From: JACJVV01 sp047603135
Lineage (GTDB): Archaea > Nanobdellota > Nanobdellia > Woesearchaeales > JACJVV01
Direction: 5' to 3'
Assembly: GCA_047603135.1 (NCBI GenBank)
Contig: JBLKOW010000064.1
Location: 1 to 6,059, forward strand
DNA: 6,059 bases
Position numbers and translations under genes: made by a program. Shown one piece after another: positions 1-5,297 of the stretch. Position 1 is the first letter of the stretch, and each line of letters begins with the position of its first letter. Under the pieces are notes generated by a model. That model searched no databases, had not been told where the DNA came from, and saw only the letters and a program-made list of their open reading frames with translations.

Positions 1-233
1 ATCGGTTTAAAAGTCCAGAGTACTTTTCCATCAGAAATAGTTATTTTTCCACTGTACTCTAAATAATCTAATGCAACCATTAACGTTTGATGCATTATTT
101 GTTTTGGTAAGATTCTTTTTAACATTCCTATAGAAATTACTTCTTCCTGTTTTTGTAAAGTTTCCTCTATCATAAGCACCGTATTTAGTGTAGGGCTTCT
201 CTTTTCAGTGTAACTACGTTGTTGAATTAACAT
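1..233 (-). CDS. Partial winged-helix-like DNA-binding protein (C-terminus outside window)
   Basis: The frame is open from an ATG at 233 down to the window edge, giving 77 codons with no stop. About 20 polar residues are followed by a compact helical segment (residues 13-60, with SPTLNTVL, MLKRILPKQIMHQTL and ALDYLEYSGKI) and a beta-hairpin-like ending (ITISDGKVLWTF). This order of helices plus a wing resembles small winged-helix proteins common in archaea: a recognition-type helix around PKQIMHQTLMVALDYLE, then a short wing ending in an aromatic residue. Function is not known, and a transcription regulator is the most likely role. It is divergent from the nuclease-like gene, with 113 bp between the starts. 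The start is supported by a TATA-like box about 29 bp upstream. Two palindromes lie between that box and the ATG, which would fit self-repression. The total length cannot be known from this window. Confidence 0.65.
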   Translation of the reverse strand, partial: MLIQQRSYTEKRSPTLNTVLMIEETLQKQEEVISIGMLKRILPKQIMHQTLMVALDYLEYSGKITISDGKVLWTFKP

Positions 234-259
234 ATCAATTGATATGGTATCAGTTGATA
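232..259. promoter_or_regulatory. Two tandem operator-like palindromes
   Basis: Two copies of TATCA-NN-TGATA lie at 233-244 (centre AT, extended to the 14-bp perfect palindrome ATATCAATTGATAT at 232-245) and at 248-259 (centre GT). Their starts are 15 bp apart. The first overlaps the start codon of the winged-helix gene and the second touches its TATA-like box, so a bound dimer would block initiation. Autorepression by the adjacent winged-helix protein is inference. Confidence 0.5.
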
Positions 260-267
260 TTTAAATA
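258..267 (-). promoter_or_regulatory. TATA-like box for the winged-helix gene
   Basis: TATTTAAATA is centred about 29 bp upstream of the ATG at 233, so transcription would start within a few bases of the start codon. It is a perfect palindrome, so its direction is set only by the neighbouring gene. No Shine-Dalgarno sequence precedes the ATG, which agrees with a leaderless transcript. Confidence 0.5.
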
Positions 268-310
268 ATTTTGGATTTTATTTTGGGATGTAAAGATTAT
301 TGAGAAAGAG

Positions 311-335
311 TTATTTTTAAACAAATTTTATAAAT
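311..335 (+). promoter_or_regulatory. AT-rich promoter region of the nuclease-like gene
   Basis: Two TATA-like elements are present: TTATTTTTAAAC at 311-322 and TTTTATAAAT at 326-335. The first is centred about 30 bp before the ATG at 347. The second is about 26 bp before an in-frame ATG at 356. Either would give a leaderless transcript, so which ATG is used is undecided. No Shine-Dalgarno sequence is visible. Confidence 0.4.
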
Positions 336-346
336 TCATTTACAAA

Positions 347-658
347 ATGATATATATGCATGAGAAAATTAGTGTTTTAAATAATAAGATAAAAAAGTTT
401 ATTTCTAATACAAAAAAAAAGATAGATAAATATAATGCAACTAAAAGAGAAAAAGATATTGAGAAAGCAGTAGAAAAAGCTACTGAAATCATGAATTATT
501 ATAATTCTGTTGACTGTGAGGCTTTTTTAGAAATCTTAGAAAAAAATAATATTACAACTAAATCTTATTTTTCGAATAAATTATATCTGAAAAATATAGA
601 TTATTTCGTGAGTATTTTACATTTATTAATTTCTGTATTAAAAAGGATTTACTTGTAA
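347..658 (+). CDS. N-terminal piece of a frameshifted nuclease-like protein
   Basis: The ORF has 103 codons and starts at ATG 347, with an alternative in-frame ATG at 356. The product is Lys-rich and probably mostly helical (residues 5-55 dominated by K, E, I and N), with a hydrophobic end (residues 85-103). No known domain was recognised. The frame stops at 656-658, but the -1 frame is open from 577 and runs without a stop into the nuclease domain ending at 1815. That frame has no ATG, GTG or TTG before 835. The simplest reading is one gene of about 488 codons (347-1815) broken by a frame change between 577 and 658. A candidate slip or indel site is the A5 run at 640-644. A sequencing or assembly error, real decay and programmed -1 frameshifting are all possible. 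Confidence 0.5.
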   Translation: MIYMHEKISVLNNKIKKFISNTKKKIDKYNATKREKDIEKAVEKATEIMNYYNSVDCEAFLEILEKNNITTKSYFSNKLYLKNIDYFVSILHLLISVLKRIYL

Positions 659-834
659 AGAGCAGTTTATCTATTGATGAAATAACAGAAAAAAAAGATA
701 AATTATCATCTTTAGGGATTATTTACTTAGGCTGCTTTTATGCTTTTGACCTCTTTTTTAGAATAGTAACAGAAAATAAAAAAGATTATGATTATTTACC
801 TAAAAAACCATTTACTACACAAGAAAAATATAAC

Positions 835-1815
835 TTGATTAGAATAAAAAGTATTCTACTCCCTTTTGAAAGACTGGAGAAATATTGGGCTACTTTTTTA
901 CACTTTTATCCGAGTGAAGAAAAGTTAATTTATACTCACGGGTACAATTTAGGTGAATCATATTCCATTAAATTATTTGAAAGAAAGTGCAAGATTATGT
1001 GTGATAAATTAGAAGAAAAAGTAGATGATGCTCTAAAAGAGCAGACAGAAAGTGAGCTTAAAGTAATCAATATTGTTGAGCCTACTAAGTCGCCTAATAC
1101 TGAATTAAAAAAGCAGAGTGAGAAAGATAGGCGATCAATATTTGAGGAAACTGTGATAAATAAATGTATATATGTTACCCAATCAGGTATAAAAGTTCAA
1201 TCAAGAGGGGAGCAAATGATTGCTGACTTTTTATTTAAACATAAGATTGACTTTGATTATGATGAACAAATGACATTTAGATTCAATGAGAAAAATGCTC
1301 AGGGGTATTATAAAGAATGGAAAAGACCAGATTTCTACCTTACTGAGTTTTGCATAATTATTGAGTATTGGGGATTAAAAGGAACACCTGATTACGACCT
1401 TGAGATGGAACGTAAGAAGCGTATTTACAAGGAAGCAAACCAAAAATTCATTTCAATTACTCCTGATGACTTAAACAATTTAGATGAAAAATTAACTACA
1501 AAACTAAATAGATTAGGTGTAAAAATTGAAGAAGTATTAAAGAATAACCCGATCAAAAATCGAAAAATTGATGAACATTTTACAAATGATTATATGAAAA
1601 TTACTAATTCTGAAAGAGAAACAAAAAAGCGACCTCCTTCAAAAAAAGAGATTAGAAAGAAAAGTACTTCTTTGTCTAAAAACACAAAAAAGAATACTAC
1701 GAAAAAACCAAAACACTATTCTAAATCCAAAAAAAGTGGACGTAAAAGTACTAGCGCAAGAACAAATAGGCGTTCTTCCTCAAAAACAAACAGAAGTAGA
1801 AAAGGGTATAGGTAA
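835..1815 (+). CDS. PD-(D/E)XK nuclease-like protein with Lys-rich tail (downstream piece)
   Basis: The first standard start codon in this frame is TTG at 835 (326 codons), but it has no ribosome binding site and the frame is open back to 577, so the true N-terminus is probably the ORF at 347. Residues below count from 835. Residues 1-110 are helical and charged with no recognised domain. Residues 121-230 look like a restriction-endonuclease-fold domain: SRGEQMIADFL (E126), KRPDFYL (D166), IIIEYWG (E177) and a Lys-rich helix near 192-199. This order matches small PD-(D/E)XK domains of the DUF559/Vsr-like kind, also found at the ends of some helicases. Residues 261-326 form a low-complexity K/R/S/T tail that probably binds nucleic acid. 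Its cellular role (defence, repair or element maintenance) cannot be told. Composition is more AT-rich by eye than the lipase and hsp20 genes, so transfer is possible. Confidence 0.7.
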   Translation: MIRIKSILLPFERLEKYWATFLHFYPSEEKLIYTHGYNLGESYSIKLFERKCKIMCDKLEEKVDDALKEQTESELKVINIVEPTKSPNTELKKQSEKDRRSIFEETVINKCIYVTQSGIKVQSRGEQMIADFLFKHKIDFDYDEQMTFRFNEKNAQGYYKEWKRPDFYLTEFCIIIEYWGLKGTPDYDLEMERKKRIYKEANQKFISITPDDLNNLDEKLTTKLNRLGVKIEEVLKNNPIKNRKIDEHFTNDYMKITNSERETKKRPPSKKEIRKKSTSLSKNTKKNTTKKPKHYSKSKKSGRKSTSARTNRRSSSKTNRSRKGYR

Positions 1816-1827
1816 TTCGTATAAACT

Positions 1828-1841
1828 TTATTTTTCCTTTT
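1828..1841 (+). terminator. T-tract terminator after the nuclease-like gene
   Basis: TTTATTTTTCCTTTT-type pyrimidine runs begin about 13 bp after the stop codon at 1815 and have no GC-rich hairpin. This is the usual form of intrinsic termination in archaea. The call rests on the T-runs alone. Confidence 0.45.
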
Positions 1842-1885
1842 AATATAAAACCTTCTTTAAATTTTGCCTTCATTTATTTAATTGT

Positions 1886-1966
1886 TCCCAACCACATTTA
1901 TAAACATTTTTGGGATTGTTAGGGTGAAATAGTATTTCTTCAGAAATAAATGACCACTAGTGTGGT
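1886..1966. other. Cluster of three short inverted repeats in intergenic DNA
   Basis: The stretch from 1816 to 2005 has no convincing gene. It holds three small inverted repeats: TCCCAA/TTGGGA (1886-1891 and 1910-1915), TATTTCT/AGAAATA around a 2-base centre (1933-1948), and ACCAC/GTGGT around TAGT (1953-1966). With the palindrome next to the tRNA they form a hairpin-rich zone. Each is short enough to occur by chance in AT-rich DNA; the density is what is notable. No function is assigned. Confidence 0.35.
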
Positions 1967-1984
1967 ATTGGTTTTGTTTCCCCA

Positions 1985-2017
1985 CCAGTCGTCGCATATG
2001 TAATATGCGCCGACTGG
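1985..2017. repeat. Near-perfect 33-bp inverted repeat overlapping the tRNA-Gly 3' end
   Basis: Two 15-base arms (1985-1999 and 2003-2017) pair with one mismatch (t1992 against c2010) around the 3-base centre GTA. The right arm contains the 3' acceptor strand of tRNA-Gly, its discriminator base and part of the T-stem. The left arm is thus an inverted near-copy (CCAGTCGTCGCA against CCAGTCGGCGCA). In the transcript this hairpin would compete with the cloverleaf for the acceptor strand, or mark a 3' trailer processing or termination point. Confidence 0.75.
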
Positions 2018-2076
2018 GAATTGAACCCAGGCCCCAACCTTGGCAAGGTCGAATTGTACCACTCAACTATCGGCGC
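2006..2076 (-). tRNA. tRNA-Gly (anticodon GCC)
   Basis: The 71-base cloverleaf is complete. The 7-bp acceptor stem GCGCCGA/TCGGCGC is fully paired. The D-arm GTTG/CAAT has a 7-base loop AGTGGTA containing GG. The anticodon stem CGACC/GGTTG (one G-T pair) has loop TTGCCAA with anticodon GCC. The variable loop is 4 bases. The T-arm CTGGG/CCCAG has loop TTCAATT. The discriminator base is A and no CCA is encoded, so it would be added after transcription. The nearest TATA-like sequence (minus strand, 2089-2096) is only about 17 bp upstream and would start transcription inside the gene. The well-placed TATA box is at 2195-2204, about 123 bp upstream, so the precursor probably carries a long structured leader. 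Confidence 0.95.
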
Positions 2077-2080
2077 GTGT
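2064..2080 (-). repeat. Direct repeat copy B (5' end of tRNA-Gly)
   Basis: This 17-bp sequence covers the first 13 bases of tRNA-Gly (acceptor 5' strand, the two linker bases and the first D-stem strand) plus four upstream bases. It is identical to the copy at 2159-2175, 95 bp upstream of the gene. Confidence 0.95.
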
Positions 2081-2105
2081 TATCTTAATTTTTATACTGT
2101 AGTTC

Positions 2106-2124
2106 GTTGGACTGCAAGTCCAAC
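2106..2124. other. Hairpin with tRNA anticodon-arm look
   Basis: GTTGGAC/GTCCAAC form a perfect 7-bp stem around loop TGCAA (+ strand). Read as a tRNA anticodon arm on the + strand, the 7-base loop is CTGCAAG: T at position 33, anticodon GCA (Cys), then A. On the minus strand the loop CTTGCAG would give TGC (Ala). No D-arm, T-arm or matching acceptor stem was found around it on either strand, so it is not called a tRNA. Confidence 0.6.
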
Positions 2125-2130
2125 TTAAGT

Positions 2131-2169
2131 GCCGGTATGTGTAGGGTGCATCCCTCACCAACTATCGGC
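2131..2169. other. Compound hairpin between the tRNA-Gly 5' repeats
   Basis: GCCGGTA (2131-2137) pairs with TATCGGC (2163-2169) through 7 bp with one G-T pair on the + strand; on the minus strand the same position is an A-C mismatch. Inside, GTG-t-AGGG (2139-2146) pairs with CCCT-CAC (2152-2158) around loop TGCAT. The outer right arm lies within the duplicated tRNA 5' end. It folds slightly better as + strand RNA, although the only well-placed promoter reads the minus strand. Confidence 0.6.
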
Positions 2170-2175
2170 GCGTGT
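2159..2175 (-). repeat. Direct repeat copy A (orphan tRNA-Gly 5' end)
   Basis: This is an exact 17-bp copy of 2064-2080. After the shared GCGCCGATAGTTG the sequence diverges and does not continue into a tRNA. The TATA box at 2195-2204 is centred about 25-28 bp before this copy, so transcription should begin at or just before it. Confidence 0.95.
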
Positions 2176-2194
2176 AAGAAAGAAGATTGAATTG

Positions 2195-2204
2195 TTTTAT
2201 AAAT
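2195..2204 (-). promoter_or_regulatory. TATA box for the tRNA-Gly transcription unit
   Basis: On the minus strand this reads ATTTATAAAA, a good archaeal TATA box, seven bases after the lipase stop codon. The predicted start is near 2172-2175, at the orphan tRNA 5' copy. No terminator is visible after the lipase gene, so read-through from it is also possible. Confidence 0.5.
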
Positions 2205-2210
2205 CTTTTG

Positions 2211-4670
2211 TTAGTCTCGGCGTCGCTCGTTAATTATGTCGCGTAAACGCTCATATAATTCAGGATATAGTACTGGACTTACCATCTCAATATGCAGGAA
2301 ATCAATGCCAGCGCAGCTCCCTTCAATAATTATATTCTCTGCTCCTTCTAAATAGGCTGAATCACGGCGCACAATACCATCGCCATCACTTCCTTCCATA
2401 TCACAGCCCACCCCAACAAAATTATAGATTGGAACTGAAGGCTGGCGTCCTGCACGAAGTTTACCAAGTAATACGCTTCCTTCCTGCATATCACGGCATT
2501 CAAGTTTGCTTCCTGGAAAACCGCAGAACTGAGCAATTCTTCCTGAAACTCCATGATTAGGTGTGCCGATTTGAATAAGCGTATCAACACTCATGTCTCC
2601 AAATAGTTGTATGTAACGCTGGGAGACGAGGCCTCCCATACTGTGAGCAACAATAATAACTTTGTCTTGACCTGTTCGTGTTTTTACTGCTTCAATGAGT
2701 TCACGAAGACGAATTGCATAAGTATCAATGTTCTCACTCTTTGCCTGAACAACAACAATATTATCAAGGCTATAAAATGAATCATAATAATAACTCACTT
2801 TGATTGAAATTGGAATAGGAAACATCTCCCAAATACCAGTAAATTCTTCGGCAACGGAAGGGTCAGTGAGCGAACCCATATTGACAAAACCTTCTCGTTC
2901 AAGATTACGTTGAATTCGGTTAAATAAATTAAAACTATAATCAACATCAATCTGCTGATTGAATGCATGACCATGTACAAATACTATTGGATAAAGCGAA
3001 TCGCATTCACCATGAGGACAACATGGTTTGCAATCACCAAAAATACAGCACACAGGCTCAGAAGGACTAAAGAAAAGCGGCTGAACTTCATCAATACTAG
3101 CTGATTCTGGCACCATAGTAAATGCAAGTAAAGAAGGTAATGCTCGCTCACTACATCGCTCATCAGTAAACGAAGGTAACCCAAAAAGTATGGAACTATT
3201 TTGTAATGATTGATTCACCATTAGGTCATTCAGTGAAGTGCTGTTCATAAATTCAGTTTGGTTTGTTAAAGTTTCAATGCGCGCACGTACATGTGGATAA
3301 AATGTACTTGTATTGTCAAGCGATTCATACAGTAGCATGTATTCTTTATATAATGCAAGATCAGTACCTTCTGCAGATAGCCCTTGAGAAATAGTGTGCA
3401 TCCCCCTCGTAAGAATAGCTATATCATCAAGAATGGTATCATACCTTGCGCATACATATTCACTTGTTATATTTGATCCTAAATTAAAGGAGTATTTACA
3501 AACACCAGCATATTTACATAAAATATTTTCAAAAATGTAGGCGTCAATATACTTTTGATTCTTTATTTGTAAAACAGACCTATCAAACACCCTGCGTTTA
3601 TTAGCAAACTCTTGCATTAATTCTTCATATGCTACTCTCAATTCAGAAAACATGAGTGGAGAAGATATACGCTCAGTAAACTCTTCAAAAAGTGTATGCA
3701 TTTCATTAAATGTACGTGCTGTTTCATTACTTAAGTGCACAGCAGATGATCTTCCTTGTAAATCTTCATAGGTGCTTGAAACTTCCTCTATAATTTCATT
3801 ATATGCTGTGCGCACTTCATCATATTCATTCTTTGCAACGTCAATTAATTCATGGAGTGTTTGAAATTGGTTTTGTAATGCTGACAGAGATTCTCTTATT
3901 TCAGTATACGCCCCTTCATCCCAAAGATTTTGAAGGGACTCTGTCATTTCCTGCGCGCGAGCAACATATGAATCGATTGTCTCGATGTACATATCAACCA
4001 TAACTATCCTTGTAGCAAGTGCATTTCTCTCTTCTTCTAATCTAAGAAATCTCGTCGTAATATTGTGTAATTCATGAGCATATCTTTGAAGCTCGCGGTG
4101 AAACTCTTCTGCAAATTGCATCGAAACACCTTCTGGTCCATAGGGGACAATTACCATATGATTTCTTGTGGTAGAACGCTGGGAAGTATGACAAAATGTG
4201 GTTGGCGTACTACTGCATGTTACTTCAAAGCGATAAAACGCAAATCCATGCCCTGAATCAGGCGACTGAATTGATGCCGTATGAAGGAAATTACGCTGAG
4301 TTGCATTTCTTTCTGAGACGATAGAGCCATCTCTAAGCGATACTAACCTTGACGTGCAACTTGTTGAACAAAAGGGATTTTGTGTTAGTGATGCATGCAT
4401 TGATAGCTCTGCCATTTCACCATGTGCAAGACGAACACTGTCTTCTCCAGGAGTTAATTTAATCAAAACATCATTGCCAACTAAGTAATTAAGAAATAAG
4501 AAAAACCTAAGCCCAAAAAAAATACTCATTATTAATAGAATAATTAGTGAAATAATTATGATTATCTTTTTATGTTTCTTAAGTAACTTAATACTGTCGT
4601 GTATAAATTTGCGTGTTAGTTCAAGGCCATAAGCAATGTGTTTGCGCAAATCATCAAATGATAGTTTCAT
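2211..4670 (-). CDS. Membrane-anchored coiled-coil protein with C-terminal lipase-like alpha/beta-hydrolase domain
   Basis: The 819-residue protein is probably attached to the outer face of the membrane. Residues 1-35 are Lys-rich and cytosolic by the positive-inside rule, and 36-60 are one transmembrane helix. Residues 65-185 form a probably beta-rich region with Cys 101, 105, 152 and 160. Residues 188-370 are heptad-like and probably coiled coil. Residues 370-535 are mixed, and 541-556 is a Cys cluster (CC, C, CC, C). The hydrolase domain begins at PIVFVHGHAF (oxyanion-hole region, 561-570). The nucleophile is Ser677 in AHSMGG, a variant of GHSxGG. Then come TPNHG (703-707), the likely acid Asp764 in DGIV and the likely catalytic His793 in FLHIE. 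Family knowledge suggests an esterase or lipase; the substrate is unknown. A TATA-like box 26 bp before the ATG supports this start and a leaderless transcript. The long coiled-coil region fused to a lipase is unusual. Confidence 0.85.
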   Translation of the reverse strand: MKLSFDDLRKHIAYGLELTRKFIHDSIKLLKKHKKIIIIISLIILLIMSIFFGLRFFLFLNYLVGNDVLIKLTPGEDSVRLAHGEMAELSMHASLTQNPFCSTSCTSRLVSLRDGSIVSERNATQRNFLHTASIQSPDSGHGFAFYRFEVTCSSTPTTFCHTSQRSTTRNHMVIVPYGPEGVSMQFAEEFHRELQRYAHELHNITTRFLRLEEERNALATRIVMVDMYIETIDSYVARAQEMTESLQNLWDEGAYTEIRESLSALQNQFQTLHELIDVAKNEYDEVRTAYNEIIEEVSSTYEDLQGRSSAVHLSNETARTFNEMHTLFEEFTERISSPLMFSELRVAYEELMQEFANKRRVFDRSVLQIKNQKYIDAYIFENILCKYAGVCKYSFNLGSNITSEYVCARYDTILDDIAILTRGMHTISQGLSAEGTDLALYKEYMLLYESLDNTSTFYPHVRARIETLTNQTEFMNSTSLNDLMVNQSLQNSSILFGLPSFTDERCSERALPSLLAFTMVPESASIDEVQPLFFSPSEPVCCIFGDCKPCCPHGECDSLYPIVFVHGHAFNQQIDVDYSFNLFNRIQRNLEREGFVNMGSLTDPSVAEEFTGIWEMFPIPISIKVSYYYDSFYSLDNIVVVQAKSENIDTYAIRLRELIEAVKTRTGQDKVIIVAHSMGGLVSQRYIQLFGDMSVDTLIQIGTPNHGVSGRIAQFCGFPGSKLECRDMQEGSVLLGKLRAGRQPSVPIYNFVGVGCDMEGSDGDGIVRRDSAYLEGAENIIIEGSCAGIDFLHIEMVSPVLYPELYERLRDIINERRRD

Positions 4671-4689
4671 ATCTTCTCTATTCTGAAAG

Positions 4690-4702
4690 AGTATTTAATA
4701 CT
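4690..4702 (-). promoter_or_regulatory. TATA-like box for the lipase gene
   Basis: AGTATT and AATACT flank one central base, giving an AT-rich element centred 26 bp upstream of the ATG at 4670. Transcription would begin about at the start codon. Its symmetry might also serve a regulator, but nothing else supports that. Confidence 0.5.
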
Positions 4703-4763
4703 TTTTACCTTGCAGGACTTATGTTTAACATTACCAAGAATTATTGCCTCATTTAACGAAATA

Positions 4764-4772
4764 TTTATATAT
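4764..4772 (+). promoter_or_regulatory. Strong TATA box of the hsp20 operon
   Basis: TTTATATAT is a near-ideal archaeal TATA box, preceded by ACGAAATA, which could serve as a TFB-recognition element. The predicted start is about 4792-4795, leaving a leader of about 40 bases with a Shine-Dalgarno sequence, unlike the leaderless neighbours. Confidence 0.7.
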
Positions 4773-4794
4773 TAGTTTATCTTACCTATAATTA

Positions 4795-4811
4795 GTCAAC
4801 CTAAAGTTGAC
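4795..4811. promoter_or_regulatory. Inverted repeat at the hsp20 transcription start
   Basis: GTCAAC (4795-4800) and GTTGAC (4806-4811) are perfect 6-bp arms around the 5-base centre CTAAA, located at the expected transcription start. As DNA it could be an operator for a heat-shock repressor acting after TBP binding. As RNA it would be a hairpin at the very 5' end. Neither role is proved. Confidence 0.5.
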
Positions 4812-4833
4812 AAAAATCAGTGAGGTGGTGTAT

Positions 4834-5280
4834 ATGGTATACAACACAATTTGGGATGAAATGAGACAATTGCAACGAGAAATGGATTCGTTGTTCGGTG
4901 CAGCGATGGGTGGCGAACACACAGATAGAAAAAAACTACCGCATCATGCAAACCCAAGTCGTGCAGTTGATACATATAGGCGACCAGTGTGCGACATTGA
5001 AGAAACAGATAAAGAAGTTATCGCATATGTTGAATTGCCCGGCGTGGATAAAAAAGACATACAAATAAATGTGGTAGACGATGGCTTTGAAGTGAAAGTT
5101 GAGAAAAAGAAAGAAGAACACAACAAAGATACGCACGCGAAATATTATCAGCGATTTTATCAGTATTTTAGTGTACCTCGTGCAGACATGGACAACGCGC
5201 GTGCAGAATACAAAAATGGCGTACTGGAAATCCATGCACCAAAACAAGAACGTAAAGGCAAACTCATTGAAGTTAAGTAG
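4834..5280 (+). CDS. Hsp20 / alpha-crystallin family small heat-shock protein
   Basis: This is an ATP-independent holdase that binds unfolding proteins in the cytoplasm and forms large oligomers. The ATG at 4834 is chosen (148 residues) because GAGGTG at 4822-4827 is well placed before it. The in-frame TTG at 4807 has no such site and lies in the inverted repeat at the promoter. The short N-terminal arm has a typical amphipathic start (WDEMRQLQREMDSLF, residues 7-21). The alpha-crystallin domain spans about 51-137, with ELPGV (67-71) and the hallmark AEYKNGVL (124-131). The C-terminal IEV (145-147) is the I-X-I/V motif that docks subunits. All parts expected of the family are present. It is probably heat- or stress-induced from its strong TATA box and co-transcribed with the 41-codon gene that follows. 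Confidence 0.95.
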   Translation: MVYNTIWDEMRQLQREMDSLFGAAMGGEHTDRKKLPHHANPSRAVDTYRRPVCDIEETDKEVIAYVELPGVDKKDIQINVVDDGFEVKVEKKKEEHNKDTHAKYYQRFYQYFSVPRADMDNARAEYKNGVLEIHAPKQERKGKLIEVK

Positions 5281-5284
5281 AGGT

Positions 5285-5293
5285 GGAGGTGAT
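5285..5293 (+). promoter_or_regulatory. Near-perfect Shine-Dalgarno of the microprotein
   Basis: GGAGGTGAT matches the 16S anti-Shine-Dalgarno sequence over nine bases and decides the start at 5298. It suggests that this short gene is translated at least as strongly as hsp20. Confidence 0.85.
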
Positions 5294-5297
5294 ATAC

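Noticed and set aside
1878..2066. Minus-strand ORF across the tRNA-Gly gene
   Set aside because: It reads through the tRNA and its hairpins, has no ribosome binding site or well-placed promoter, and the product looks like no protein.
2089..2096. TATA-like sequence as the direct promoter of tRNA-Gly
   Set aside because: Its centre is only about 17 bp before the mature 5' end, so transcription would start inside the tRNA.
2071..2170. A second complete tRNA (Cys on the + strand or Ala on the minus strand) in the inter-repeat segment
   Set aside because: Only an anticodon-arm-like hairpin exists. I could not form D-arm, T-arm and acceptor stem around it in linear or permuted order.
2348..3184. 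Three minus-strand ORFs (2348-2590, 2795-2980, 2984-3184) inside the lipase gene
   Set aside because: They are in another frame of a clear coding sequence, lack start signals and have implausible composition.
3803..4256. Two + strand ORFs (3803-4003 and 4074-4256) antisense to the lipase gene
   Set aside because: They are antisense shadows of the coiled-coil coding region, with no promoter or Shine-Dalgarno sequence.
4807..4833. TTG start for Hsp20, nine codons upstream
   Set aside because: It lies in the promoter inverted repeat near the transcription start and has no Shine-Dalgarno sequence, while ATG 4834 has GAGGTG at the right distance.
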